Source: DATGFB01 sp032160545
Lineage (GTDB): Bacteria; Actinomycetota; Actinomycetes; Mycobacteriales; Jatrophihabitantaceae
Length of the DNA: 19,383 bases
Assembly: GCA_032160545.1 (NCBI GenBank)
Contig: JAVHVN010000093.1
Span: forward strand, 1 to 19,383
Direction of reading: 5' to 3'
Shown: in pieces, positions 6,313-12,314 of the stretch
Layout: each line of letters begins with the position of its first letter
Numbering within the stretch: position 1 is the stretch's first letter
The notes under the pieces: model-generated
Database searches by the model: none
Told to the model about the DNA's origin: nothing
Seen by the model: only the letters and a program-made list of their open reading frames with translations
Program-made: the position numbers and the translations under genes

Positions 6313-7361
6313 GCGCTCGGTGTGGCGAGCTGTGGCGCCATCAGCGCGACGATCCGCTCGAGGTCGTCGACGGACGCGAATTCGACCGTGATGCGGCCTT
6401 TGCGACGCCCGATCTCGACCCGGACACGCGTGTCGAACGCGTCGGACAACTTCTCGCCCAGCTCGGTGACGCCGGGCGCGCTGATGCGCGGCGCGGCGGC
6501 GCGTCGCAGCTTGGGCGTCGCTGCGTGCCCACTGAGGGCGAGTGCCACGAGCTCCTCGGTGGCCCGCACCGACAGTCCCTCGGCGACGATCCGGGTCGCG
6601 AGCACGTCCTGCTCGTCGGCGTCCTCCAGGCCGAGCAGGGCGCGGGCGTGCCCGGCGGACAGGACACCCGCCGCGACGCGGCGCTGCACTGGAACCGGCA
6701 GGTTGAGCAGCCGGATCGTGTTGCTCACCTGTGGCCTGCTGCGGCCGATTCGCTGGGCGAGTTCCTCATGCGTGGTCCCGAACTCCTCGAGCAGCTGCTG
6801 GTAGGCAGCTGCCTCTTCGAGCGGGTTCAGCTGGGCCCGGTGGATGTTCTCGAGCAAGGCATCCCGCAGCATCGCGTCGTCGCCGGTGGAACGGACGATG
6901 GCCGGGACGGTATCGAGACCTGCCGCGGTCGCCGCGCGCAGCCGGCGCTCGCCCATGACGAGCTCGTAGCCGTCGGTGTCAGGACGTACGACAACAGGCT
7001 GCAGCACCCCGAACTCTCGGATCGAGTGGGTGAGCTCGGCGAGCGCGTCCTCGTCGAAGACCTGGCGAGGCTGCTTGGCGTTGGGGTGGATAGCAGAGAT
7101 CGGCAGCTCGGCGAAGCTCGCCCCCGGCACCGGCAACGGTCCGTTGTCGCTGGACGACGCCTGCTGGTCGGTGCTCGCCGCAGTGCCGTCCGCCGCAGTG
7201 CCGTCCGCCGCAGCGCCGTCCGCAGCGGACGCAGGCGCGGTCGGCGCCGGGCCGAAGTAGACGTCGGTGGGCGAGGCTCCGCCGCCCTCCGACGACGTCG
7301 GGATCAGAGCACCCAAACCGCGGCCGAGCCCGCCGCGGCGGGGCTTGTTGCGCTCACTCAT
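6285..7361 (-). CDS. parB: Chromosome-partitioning protein ParB
   Basis: The 358-residue ParB is the CTP-dependent clamp that loads at parS, spreads on nearby DNA and is moved by ParA. The ParA-interacting N-terminal motif GLGRGLGALIP is at 11-21. The ParB/Srx domain follows from about residue 85: HPNAKQPRQVFDEDAL, then the nucleotide-binding GERRLRAA (137-144) and ENIHRAQLNPLEEA (171-184). The parS-binding helix-turn-helix (about 195-220, LAQRIGRSRPQVSNTIRLLN) comes next, with a C-terminal dimerisation region. An Ala/Asp/Gly linker at about 46-63 is coded by a 15-bp tandem repeat. The ATG at 7361 overlaps the parA stop by 8 bases, so translation is probably coupled. The 3' end overlaps the nitroreductase gene on the opposite strand. 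Confidence 0.97.
   Translation of the reverse strand: MSERNKPRRGGLGRGLGALIPTSSEGGGASPTDVYFGPAPTAPASAADGAAADGTAADGTAASTDQQASSSDNGPLPVPGASFAELPISAIHPNAKQPRQVFDEDALAELTHSIREFGVLQPVVVRPDTDGYELVMGERRLRAATAAGLDTVPAIVRSTGDDAMLRDALLENIHRAQLNPLEEAAAYQQLLEEFGTTHEELAQRIGRSRPQVSNTIRLLNLPVPVQRRVAAGVLSAGHARALLGLEDADEQDVLATRIVAEGLSVRATEELVALALSGHAATPKLRRAAAPRISAPGVTELGEKLSDAFDTRVRVEIGRRKGRITVEFASVDDLERIVALMAPQLATPSAQPVESNEP
7176..7220. repeat. Three tandem copies of a 15-bp unit inside parB
   Basis: CGCCGCAGTGCCGTC occurs twice without change (7176-7190, 7191-7205) and once with one mismatch (7206-7220). The unit is five codons, so the frame is kept. Read as parB it codes an Asp-Gly-(Ala/Thr)-Ala-Ala linker between the ParA-binding tip and the ParB core. 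Copy number probably varies between strains. Confidence 0.85.
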
Positions 7362-8679
7362 GGGCGTTCTCCTCTGCCGGTCCGGCCGCACCACGCTCGG
7401 CGATCTCCCGAGCGGCTTGAAGATAGCCGATGGCGCCGCGGGACCCGGCGTCATACGTCATGACCGTCTGGCCGAATCCCGGCGCCTCGGACACGCGGAC
7501 GTTGCGAGGGATTACCGGGGTCAGGACGAGTTCACCGAAGTGCGAGCGGACCTCGTCCGCGACCTGATCGGCGAGACGGGTCCGGCTGTCGTACATCGTG
7601 AGTAGCACGGTGGTCACTGCGAGGTCCGGGTTCAAATGCGAGCGGACCAGTTCGACGGTGTTCAGCAGCTGGGCGAGACCCTCCAGTGCGTAGTACTCGC
7701 ACTGGATCGGGATCAGCATCTCGCGCCCCGCCACCAGCGCGTTAAGGGTGAGCAGGCCTAGCGACGGCGGGCAGTCGATGAAGATGTAGTCGAAGCTGGA
7801 GTCCTGATCGAGAAAGTTCGCCAATGCGCGCTGCAGGCGGTACTCACGAGCCACCTGCGAGGTGAGTTCGATGTCCGCGCCGGCGAGATCAAGGGTGGCC
7901 GGGACGCAGAGCAGGTTCGGAGTGAACTCGACCCTGGTGGCGACGTCCGCCAGTGCTCGTCCGGAGAGCAGCACGTCGTACACCGAGGCGACACCGACCG
8001 TGTGGTCGACCCCAAGGGCGGTGCTCGCATTGCCCTGCGGATCCAGGTCGATGACAAGGACGCGCAGTCCGTGCAGGGCGAGTCCCGCGGCGAGATTGAC
8101 TGTGCTGGTCGTCTTGCCGACGCCACCCTTCTGGTTCGCGACCGTGAGTACCCGTGTCCGGGCGGGTCGCGGCCACTCTTCCTGTCGCACGTTCAGCACA
8201 TGGATGGCCTGCGCGGCCTCGCGAGCAATCGGCGTGTCGAATTCGGTTTCACGTGAAACCGCGACTGGTCCGCCCGAGCCATGTGACGCGTCCGAACCGG
8301 CGGCGGAAGCAGATGACGACGCGTCACCCGGGCCGGGTTCGGCGTCGGCCGCCGCGCCTTCACCTGGCTCGACTGAGGGCTCCGCGACTACGGCTTCGGT
8401 TGGGCAGACGTCTCCATCCTCTGTCTGGCCTTGATCTGGCTCGGGCGCCGACTCAGCTGCCGCCGTTTCACGTGAAACCTCCGACTGCTCCGCCGCAGCT
8501 CCGCGTGGATCGGTTTCAGCTTTCGTTGGCCCGTCGGTCCAGCCGCCTCCGGGCTCAACCGGGCGACCGGGCGCAGTCGTATCTGCCTCCGCTGTTTCAC
8601 GTGAAACGCCCCGCAGTTCGGTCGCGCCAGTTTCACGTGAAACATCGCCGGTAGACGGACTCGGCTCGGAACCGGTCAT
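7354..8679 (-). CDS. parA: Chromosome-partitioning ATPase ParA (Soj) with long disordered N-terminus
   Basis: The 441-residue protein is a Walker-type ParA ATPase that binds DNA non-specifically and moves ParB-parS complexes after replication. The catalytic domain begins near residue 176 with VLTVANQKGGVGKTTSTVNL (deviant Walker A, 184-191). DLDPQGNAST (211-220), DYIFIDCPPSLGLLTLNAL (Walker B region) and PRNVRVSEAPGFGQTV follow. The first 170 or so residues are acidic and rich in Ala, Glu, Pro, Ser and Gly, and hold four VSRET pentapeptides (13-17, 25-29, 68-72, 141-145), each coded by a parS site. The ATG at 8679 overlaps the rsmG stop (ATGA) and has an AAGGGA ribosome-binding site. A longer reading from 8766 would run deep into rsmG and is unlikely. 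parB follows with an 8-base overlap. Confidence 0.96.
   Translation of the reverse strand: MTGSEPSPSTGDVSRETGATELRGVSRETAEADTTAPGRPVEPGGGWTDGPTKAETDPRGAAAEQSEVSRETAAAESAPEPDQGQTEDGDVCPTEAVVAEPSVEPGEGAAADAEPGPGDASSSASAAGSDASHGSGGPVAVSRETEFDTPIAREAAQAIHVLNVRQEEWPRPARTRVLTVANQKGGVGKTTSTVNLAAGLALHGLRVLVIDLDPQGNASTALGVDHTVGVASVYDVLLSGRALADVATRVEFTPNLLCVPATLDLAGADIELTSQVAREYRLQRALANFLDQDSSFDYIFIDCPPSLGLLTLNALVAGREMLIPIQCEYYALEGLAQLLNTVELVRSHLNPDLAVTTVLLTMYDSRTRLADQVADEVRSHFGELVLTPVIPRNVRVSEAPGFGQTVMTYDAGSRGAIGYLQAAREIAERGAAGPAEENAHE
8246..8259. other. parS centromere site 1 (inside parA)
   Basis: Perfect 14-bp palindrome GTTTCACGTGAAAC, the core of the bacterial parS consensus TGTTTCACGTGAAACA; the flanking bases are G and C. 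It codes residues 141-145 (VSRET) of ParA, just before EFDTPI. ParB from the adjacent gene should bind here. Confidence 0.93.
8465..8478. other. parS centromere site 2 (inside parA)
   Basis: Perfect GTTTCACGTGAAAC core; both outer flanking bases are C. It codes VSRET at ParA residues 68-72, in the same frame as the other three sites. Confidence 0.93.
8594..8607. other. parS centromere site 3 (inside parA)
   Basis: Perfect GTTTCACGTGAAAC core, with the consensus T on its left flank and G on its right. It codes VSRET at ParA residues 25-29 and lies exactly 36 bp (12 codons) from site 4. Confidence 0.93.
8630..8643. other. parS centromere site 4 (inside parA)
   Basis: Perfect GTTTCACGTGAAAC core with the consensus A on its right flank. 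It codes VSRET at ParA residues 13-17, only 12 codons after the start codon, so ParB bound here could also affect parAB transcription. Confidence 0.93.
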
Positions 8680-9365
8680 GCCCGTCCCTTCGAGGTCGTT
8701 GGAAGTCTCATTCGTCGTGTCACGCGGACGACTCGAGTGGGTTCGGGCAATAGACCTACGCCACACTCGACAACTCCCGTCTCACCAGCACCCAACTGCG
8801 TCAATACCTTGCCATGCTCGGCGAGTTCGGCGGCGGCGGTCGCGCCCTTCAAGGCGAGCAGTTCTCCAGCCGGCCGCAGTGCCGGAAGGCACCATCCCAC
8901 CAAGCGGTCCAGCGGCGCCACTGCGCGGGCGGTCATCCAATCCACCGCGCCGAGCTCGTACTGGACAGCCGCGTCCTCGATCCGCCCGCGCTTCACCGAA
9001 ATCTGACTTTCCAGCCCGAGAACGTCCGCCGTCCTCATGAGGAACTCGGTCCGGCGCGCCATCGACTCGACACACACGACGTGCAGATCCGCGCGCCGGA
9101 TCGCGAGCACCAGGCCGGGCAGCCCGGCCCCCGAGCCGACGTCGACCACGGTGGCGCCCACCGGCAGCAGGTCGGTCACCACCGCACAGTTCAACAGATG
9201 CCGGTCCCACAGTCGGGGCAGTTCCCGAGGCCCCATCAGGCCGTGATCGAGCCCTGGGCCGGCCAACTGTTCGGCGAATCGTTCGGCGAGAGCCAGGCGG
9301 TCACCAAATACCGATGTCGCGACGGCCGGTACCCCGGGGAGTGTTCGTGACGGGTGGTCCGTCAC
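8676..9365 (-). CDS. rsmG: 16S rRNA (guanine-N7)-methyltransferase RsmG (GidB)
   Basis: This 229-residue SAM-dependent methyltransferase makes m7G in the 530 loop of 16S rRNA (G527 in E. coli numbering). Loss of the enzyme gives low-level streptomycin resistance in many bacteria. GPRELPRLWDRHLLNCAVV (45-63) is the conserved N-terminal block, VVDVGSGAGLPGL (73-85) is the SAM-binding motif I, and the ARAVAPLDRLVGW region (146-158) matches the family's SRA motif. The GTG start at 9365 lies 4 bases after the jag stop, has no ribosome-binding site and sits in a hairpin, so it probably depends on translation of jag. The end overlaps the parA start by 4 bases. Confidence 0.95.
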   Translation of the reverse strand: MTDHPSRTLPGVPAVATSVFGDRLALAERFAEQLAGPGLDHGLMGPRELPRLWDRHLLNCAVVTDLLPVGATVVDVGSGAGLPGLVLAIRRADLHVVCVESMARRTEFLMRTADVLGLESQISVKRGRIEDAAVQYELGAVDWMTARAVAPLDRLVGWCLPALRPAGELLALKGATAAAELAEHGKVLTQLGAGETGVVECGVGLLPEPTRVVRVTRRMRLPTTSKGRA

Positions 9366-9367
9366 GA
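9345..9367 (-). promoter_or_regulatory. Hairpin over the rsmG start codon
   Basis: A perfect 9-bp inverted repeat with a 5-base loop: TCGTGACGG, ACCAC, CCGTCACGA on the coding strand. The GTG start of rsmG (9365-9363) lies in the 5' arm. The jag stop codon is two bases upstream of the stem, so a ribosome finishing jag would open the hairpin. The repeat is seen directly; the coupling role is inferred. Confidence 0.5.
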
Positions 9368-9369
9368 GG

Positions 9370-9903
9370 TCACGATTCAGGGAGTACGACGACCCGACGG
9401 GACGGCTCCTCGCCCTCGGACTCGCTGCGCACGCCGTCGATGCCGGCGACCGCGTCGTGCACGACCTTGCGCTCGAACGGGTTCATCGGGCTGAGCCGCA
9501 CCGGCTCACCGGACGCGGTCACTTGCGCGGCGGTGTCCACGGCGAGCGCGGTCAGCTCGTTGCGCCGAGCCTGCCGATGACCACTGATGTCCAGCATCAG
9601 CCGACTGCGGGCCCCGGTCTTCTGCTGCACCGCGAGGCGAGTCAGCTCCTGGAGCGCGTCGAGCGTCTCGCCGCGGCTGCCGACCAGCGCGCGTAGATCG
9701 GTACCGACGATGGCCACGATGGCGCGGTCGTTCTCGACGTCCAGGTCGATGTCGCCGTCGTAGTCGACGATGTCGAGCAGTCGCTCGAGGTAGTCCGCGG
9801 CGATGTCGCCCTCGCGAACGAGCAACACGTTCTCGTCGTCGCCCGTCTCGTCGTCGCCGATGCTCTCGGGATCTGCGGTGCCCAGCACCTCGATGTCGCT
9901 CAC
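9370..9903 (-). CDS. jag: Jag/KhpB-family RNA-binding protein (KH and R3H domains)
   Basis: The 177-residue protein is of the Jag/KhpB/EloR family, which in Gram-positive bacteria binds RNA together with the KH protein KhpA and affects cell elongation and division. The acidic N-terminus (about 1-28) is followed by a KH-type domain with VGSRGETLDALQELTRLAV (74-92). A C-terminal R3H domain has MNPFERKVVHDAV with the Arg145-x3-His149 signature. The long Jag_N domain of Firmicutes proteins is absent, as in other actinobacteria. The GTG at 9903 is preceded by AGAGGA at the right distance; a GTG five codons upstream (9918) is less likely. It lies between yidC (75-base gap) and rsmG (4-base gap), the conserved order. 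Confidence 0.93.
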   Translation of the reverse strand: MSDIEVLGTADPESIGDDETGDDENVLLVREGDIAADYLERLLDIVDYDGDIDLDVENDRAIVAIVGTDLRALVGSRGETLDALQELTRLAVQQKTGARSRLMLDISGHRQARRNELTALAVDTAAQVTASGEPVRLSPMNPFERKVVHDAVAGIDGVRSESEGEEPSRRVVVLPES

Positions 9904-9978
9904 GTGCGTTCCTCTCACCTAGGCGAATGGGCTCCGGTCCGGTCCGGAGCACGATGATCGCGGGAGTAGCGGCCGGTC

Positions 9979-11034
9979 CTACCGGCGCTTCTTGGCCTTG
10001 CTCGGGCGCTTGGCTGGCGGCCGGTTGCCCGCAGAACGGGCGGGGCGCTGGCCAGGCCGGGGCGTGCCGGTGGTGCGACCCAGCGCTGTGTCCTCGGCCG
10101 CGGGCTCGGCGACCGCGGCGGGTGCGTCCGGGACGGTCGGAGCGGTGCCCTTCGCCATGCGCACCGGCCGCTGCCCGGGCTTCGGCGCCAGCGCCTTTCC
10201 GGCTGTGCCAGGTGCAGGCTGGCCGGCGTTGGCCGGGACTTGCGGGTGATACCGGACGATGTAGGCCTGCTGCCCGAGCGTCCAGAGGTTGCTCGTGAAC
10301 CAGTACAGCAGTACACCGAGCGGGAAGTTGAACAGTAGGCCCGAGGCAAGGACGCCGACCGGGATGACGTAGAGCATGACCCGCTGGATCGTCGCGGCAG
10401 TGCCTTCGGGCTGGACCGTCGCGTTGGCGCGGACCAGCAACTGTGTTCCGACCGTGGCCGCAGCGCTGACAACCAGCAACACCAGAATGACCCACCGGGT
10501 GGTGCCCGGGTCACCATGCATCGCCCTGATGATCGCGCTCGAGTCGTGGAAGGACGCCGCGAGCGGAGCCTTGAACAGGACGGCGCGAGCGGCGTCGAGA
10601 GTCTCCTGCGGCGTGAAGCTGTACAGCGACATGTGCGGGTCGGACAGCGGCCGGTTGACCGAGTTCGACAGGTGCCGCAGGACGTGGAACAGGCCCAGGA
10701 AGACTGGGATCTGCAGCAGCATCGGCAGGCAGCCGGCAAGGGGATTGAAGCCCTCCTCCTGCTGCATCTTCATCATCTGCCGCTGCAATTCGGCGCGGTC
10801 ACCCTTGTGCTTCTCCTGCAGCGCCTTGATCTTGGGCTGCACCTCTTGCATATGCCGCTGGTAATGCACCTGCTTCACGAACAGGCGGAACAGCAGCACG
10901 CGGGCGGTGATGACGAGGAAGACGATCGACAGCGCCCAGTTCGCTCCGCTGGACTTGCTGAGCCCGATCACCGAGAAGAGGTGGTGCCATTGCAGCAGCA
11001 CCCACGACACGGCGGTGTACAGGAAGTTGAACAC
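9979..11034 (-). CDS. yidC: Membrane protein insertase YidC (Oxa1 family)
   Basis: The 351-residue YidC inserts and folds membrane proteins, alone or with SecYEG. The hydrophobic N-terminus (FNFLYTAVSWVLLQWHH) is followed by a membrane helix with the conserved inner arginine (ALSIVFLVITARVLLFRLF, Arg45). The cytoplasmic charged hairpin (about 54-95, KIKALQEKHKGDRAELQRQM) and the signature NPLAGCLPMLLQIPVFLGLF (97-116) come next, then further helices ending in LLFNFPLGVLLYWFTSNLW. The last 90 or so residues are a Pro/Ala/Lys/Arg-rich tail ending KKRR, which in related proteins contacts ribosomes. The GTG at 11034 has AGGAGA 8-10 bases upstream and matches the Gram-positive YidC start. It lies 13 bases after yidD. 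Confidence 0.95.
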   Translation of the reverse strand: MFNFLYTAVSWVLLQWHHLFSVIGLSKSSGANWALSIVFLVITARVLLFRLFVKQVHYQRHMQEVQPKIKALQEKHKGDRAELQRQMMKMQQEEGFNPLAGCLPMLLQIPVFLGLFHVLRHLSNSVNRPLSDPHMSLYSFTPQETLDAARAVLFKAPLAASFHDSSAIIRAMHGDPGTTRWVILVLLVVSAAATVGTQLLVRANATVQPEGTAATIQRVMLYVIPVGVLASGLLFNFPLGVLLYWFTSNLWTLGQQAYIVRYHPQVPANAGQPAPGTAGKALAPKPGQRPVRMAKGTAPTVPDAPAAVAEPAAEDTALGRTTGTPRPGQRPARSAGNRPPAKRPSKAKKRR

Positions 11035-11047
11035 GGGTCGGACTCTC

Positions 11048-11338
11048 CTAGGCAGCCGGCCGCGCGGGCCGGCTGAGGGCAGCAGTGTCAGGGCCCCAGG
11101 CCCCGATCGGACGAACGAGCGGCGGCACCGGGTCATGACCCCCGGCGTGGAACGGATGGCAGCGGCCGAGCCGGCGCAGGGCCAGCCAGGTGCCGCGGAC
11201 CAGCCCGAAGCGCTCGATCGCCTCGGCGGCATACGCGCTGCAGCTGGGTTGGAACCGGCAGCTCGGCGGCCGCAACGGGCTCCACGCCGTCCGGTAGATG
11301 CCGATCAGGCGCAGGGCCACTCTGGCGGGCAGACTCAT
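11048..11338 (-). CDS. yidD: Membrane protein insertion efficiency factor YidD
   Basis: The 96-residue YidD is a small membrane-associated protein that assists insertion of membrane proteins and is almost always between rnpA and yidC. Seen here are an N-terminal amphipathic helix (ARVALRLIGIYRTAWSPL), the family cysteine motif PPSCRFQPSCSAYAAEAIERFG (Cys27, Cys33), and RCHPFHAGGHDPVPP with Cys60. The ATG at 11338 overlaps the rnpA stop as ATGA, so translation is coupled. A longer in-frame reading upstream lies inside rnpA and is not real. The tail after residue 73 is not conserved in the family. Confidence 0.95.
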   Translation of the reverse strand: MSLPARVALRLIGIYRTAWSPLRPPSCRFQPSCSAYAAEAIERFGLVRGTWLALRRLGRCHPFHAGGHDPVPPLVRPIGAWGPDTAALSRPARPAA

Positions 11339-11697
11339 CGGACCGCCGCGATCTTGGCAAGGGCCGCGTCGAGGTCTCGGCCGAACTCGGCAGAGGTCGC
11401 GGTGGCAGCATTCGGCAGTGCCCGGACGACGGTGCCGGTGCCGGCCGGCAGAGCAAGGATCCGGCAAGACAGTTGAGCGCGCAACTTCCTGCTCACCGCA
11501 TGCCGGACGACGCTGCCACCGACACTGCGGCCGACCACGAGGCCGACGATCGGCGCAGCTGGCGGACAACCGGGAGACGGCACGGACGACAGGGCGGCGT
11601 GGTGGACCACGACCGAGCCGCGTCGGGCACGGACACCGGTGCGCACGACGGTCGCGAAGTCGGTCGACCGGCGCATCCGGTTCACCGACGGGAGCAT
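11335..11697 (-). CDS. rnpA: Ribonuclease P protein component
   Basis: The 120-residue basic protein is the protein subunit of RNase P, which helps the catalytic RNA bind pre-tRNA leaders. The start MLPSVNRMRRSTDFATVVRTG is typical, followed by VGLVVGRSVGGSVVRHAVSRKLRAQL (51-76). This contains the family signature, usually written RNRxKRxLR; His66 replaces the common Asn. As far as remembered, mycobacterial RnpA also has His here, so this is a lineage trait and not damage. An inserted Pro/Cys/Ala segment at about 38-48 is unusual. The gene follows rpmH after 25 bases with no clear ribosome-binding site, and overlaps yidD by 4 bases. Confidence 0.93.
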   Translation of the reverse strand: MLPSVNRMRRSTDFATVVRTGVRARRGSVVVHHAALSSVPSPGCPPAAPIVGLVVGRSVGGSVVRHAVSRKLRAQLSCRILALPAGTGTVVRALPNAATATSAEFGRDLDAALAKIAAVR

Positions 11698-11722
11698 GGC
11701 ACGACTACGAGGCGTGCGCGGA

Positions 11723-11860
11723 TCAGGCCGAGAGTTCGCCGCGGCCCTTGCGGCGGCGGGCGGAGATGATCGCGCGGCCGGCGCGGGTACGCATGCGCAA
11801 CCGGAAGCCGTGCGTCTTCGCCCGGCGGCGGTTATTCGGCTGAAAGGTGCGCTTGCTCAC
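11723..11860 (-). CDS. rpmH: 50S ribosomal protein L34
   Basis: The 45-residue L34 has the near-invariant sequence SKRTFQPNNRRRAKTHGFR, followed by MRTRAGRAIISARRRKGRG. It is a very basic 50S component that packs into 23S rRNA. The GTG start at 11860 is preceded by GGAG 8 bases upstream and gives the standard actinobacterial length. A longer in-frame reading to 11944 has no family similarity. It is the first gene of the minus-strand run rpmH-rnpA-yidD-yidC-jag-rsmG-parA-parB and is divergent from dnaA across the origin spacer. Confidence 0.97.
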   Translation of the reverse strand: MSKRTFQPNNRRRAKTHGFRLRMRTRAGRAIISARRRKGRGELSA

Positions 11861-11900
11861 GGTCGGACTCCATCGCTCACAGGTCAGGCACCGCCAGGGT

Positions 11901-11918
11901 GACCGCGTGTGCGCGGTC
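11901..11918 (-). promoter_or_regulatory. Hairpin in the rpmH leader
   Basis: GACCGCG-TGTG-CGCGGTC, a 7-bp perfect stem with a 4-base loop, lies about 40 bases upstream of the L34 start codon on the transcribed side. It could affect mRNA stability or leader control. No function is established from sequence. Confidence 0.3.
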
Positions 11919-12120
11919 TGCAGCCCGCGGGCGGCGGTAATCATGGAACATCACTGAGAATCGGTATCCGCACAGCGGGAGCCGGGCGATGCACCGAAAG
12001 ACGGCCTTTACGGTACGGATCGCAGGCGCCGCTGGTCAAACCAGCGCCCGCCGACGCGGGTGAACCCGGCACCCTACGACCCGACCCGGCGTCCGCATGC
12101 GAGCGACACGCCGTGGACTA

Positions 12121-12149
12121 TTGTCGCCGCGGCCAACCGCTGTTAATTT
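12121..12149 (+). promoter_or_regulatory. Candidate dnaA promoter
   Basis: TTGTCG (12121-12126) and TAATTT (12144-12149) are 17 bases apart and resemble -35 and -10 hexamers of the housekeeping sigma factor, in the most AT-rich part of the spacer. DnaA boxes just downstream (12220-12240) would allow autoregulation. Weak consensus, so tentative. Confidence 0.4.
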
Positions 12150-12219
12150 CGCCGACCGTGCCGCTTCTACGCGAGTGGCACCAGGGGTCCACCCGGATGG
12201 CGGCCGTATATACACAATC

Positions 12220-12228
12220 TGTGGACAA
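12220..12228 (+). promoter_or_regulatory. DnaA box upstream of dnaA
   Basis: TGTGGACAA is the complement of TTGTCCACA, the preferred DnaA box of high-GC actinobacteria. A degenerate copy (TGTGGATCT) follows at 12232-12240 in the same orientation, 12 bp away. It probably serves dnaA autoregulation, origin binding or both. Confidence 0.75.
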
Positions 12229-12314
12229 CGCTGTGGATCTGGCGGCGGCATGTCCGTGAGATGGTAGGCAGAACCCAGCGAAGGACGACGACAGACCTGG
12301 AGTGGACCCGCACA

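Larger units (their letters stand above)
11861..12314. other. rpmH-dnaA intergenic region (promoters, origin-proximal DnaA boxes)
   Basis: This 454-base spacer separates divergent rpmH and dnaA and holds no credible gene. It contains a 7-bp hairpin in the rpmH leader (11901-11918), a candidate dnaA promoter (12121-12149), an AT-rich GTATATAC palindrome (12206-12213), and one consensus DnaA box (12220-12228) with a weaker one 12 bp further (TGTGGATCT, 12232-12240). CGTGGACTA (12112-12120) is a poor match. The right end (12261-12314) could code 18 extra DnaA residues if an upstream ATG were used. Confidence 0.75.

Noticed and set aside
6186..7463. 425-residue open frame on the plus strand opposite parB
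   Set aside because: Shadow of parB, which has all ParB motifs and overlaps parA correctly.
8246..8643. Regular short palindromes considered as a CRISPR array or mobile-element ends
   Set aside because: The repeats are 14-bp perfect palindromes with uneven spacing (36, 129 and 219 bp) and match the parS consensus. There are no cas genes, terminal repeats or transposase.
8388..8645. FHVK peptides seen in other frames through the same palindromes
   Set aside because: They are the out-of-frame reading of parS in minor frames; the parA frame has start, ribosome-binding site and ATPase domain.
12261..12314. Upstream ATG as the dnaA start, adding 18 residues
   Set aside because: The extra residues do not resemble DnaA N-termini, and the GTG at 12315 aligns with known actinobacterial starts. 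Kept only as an alternative.
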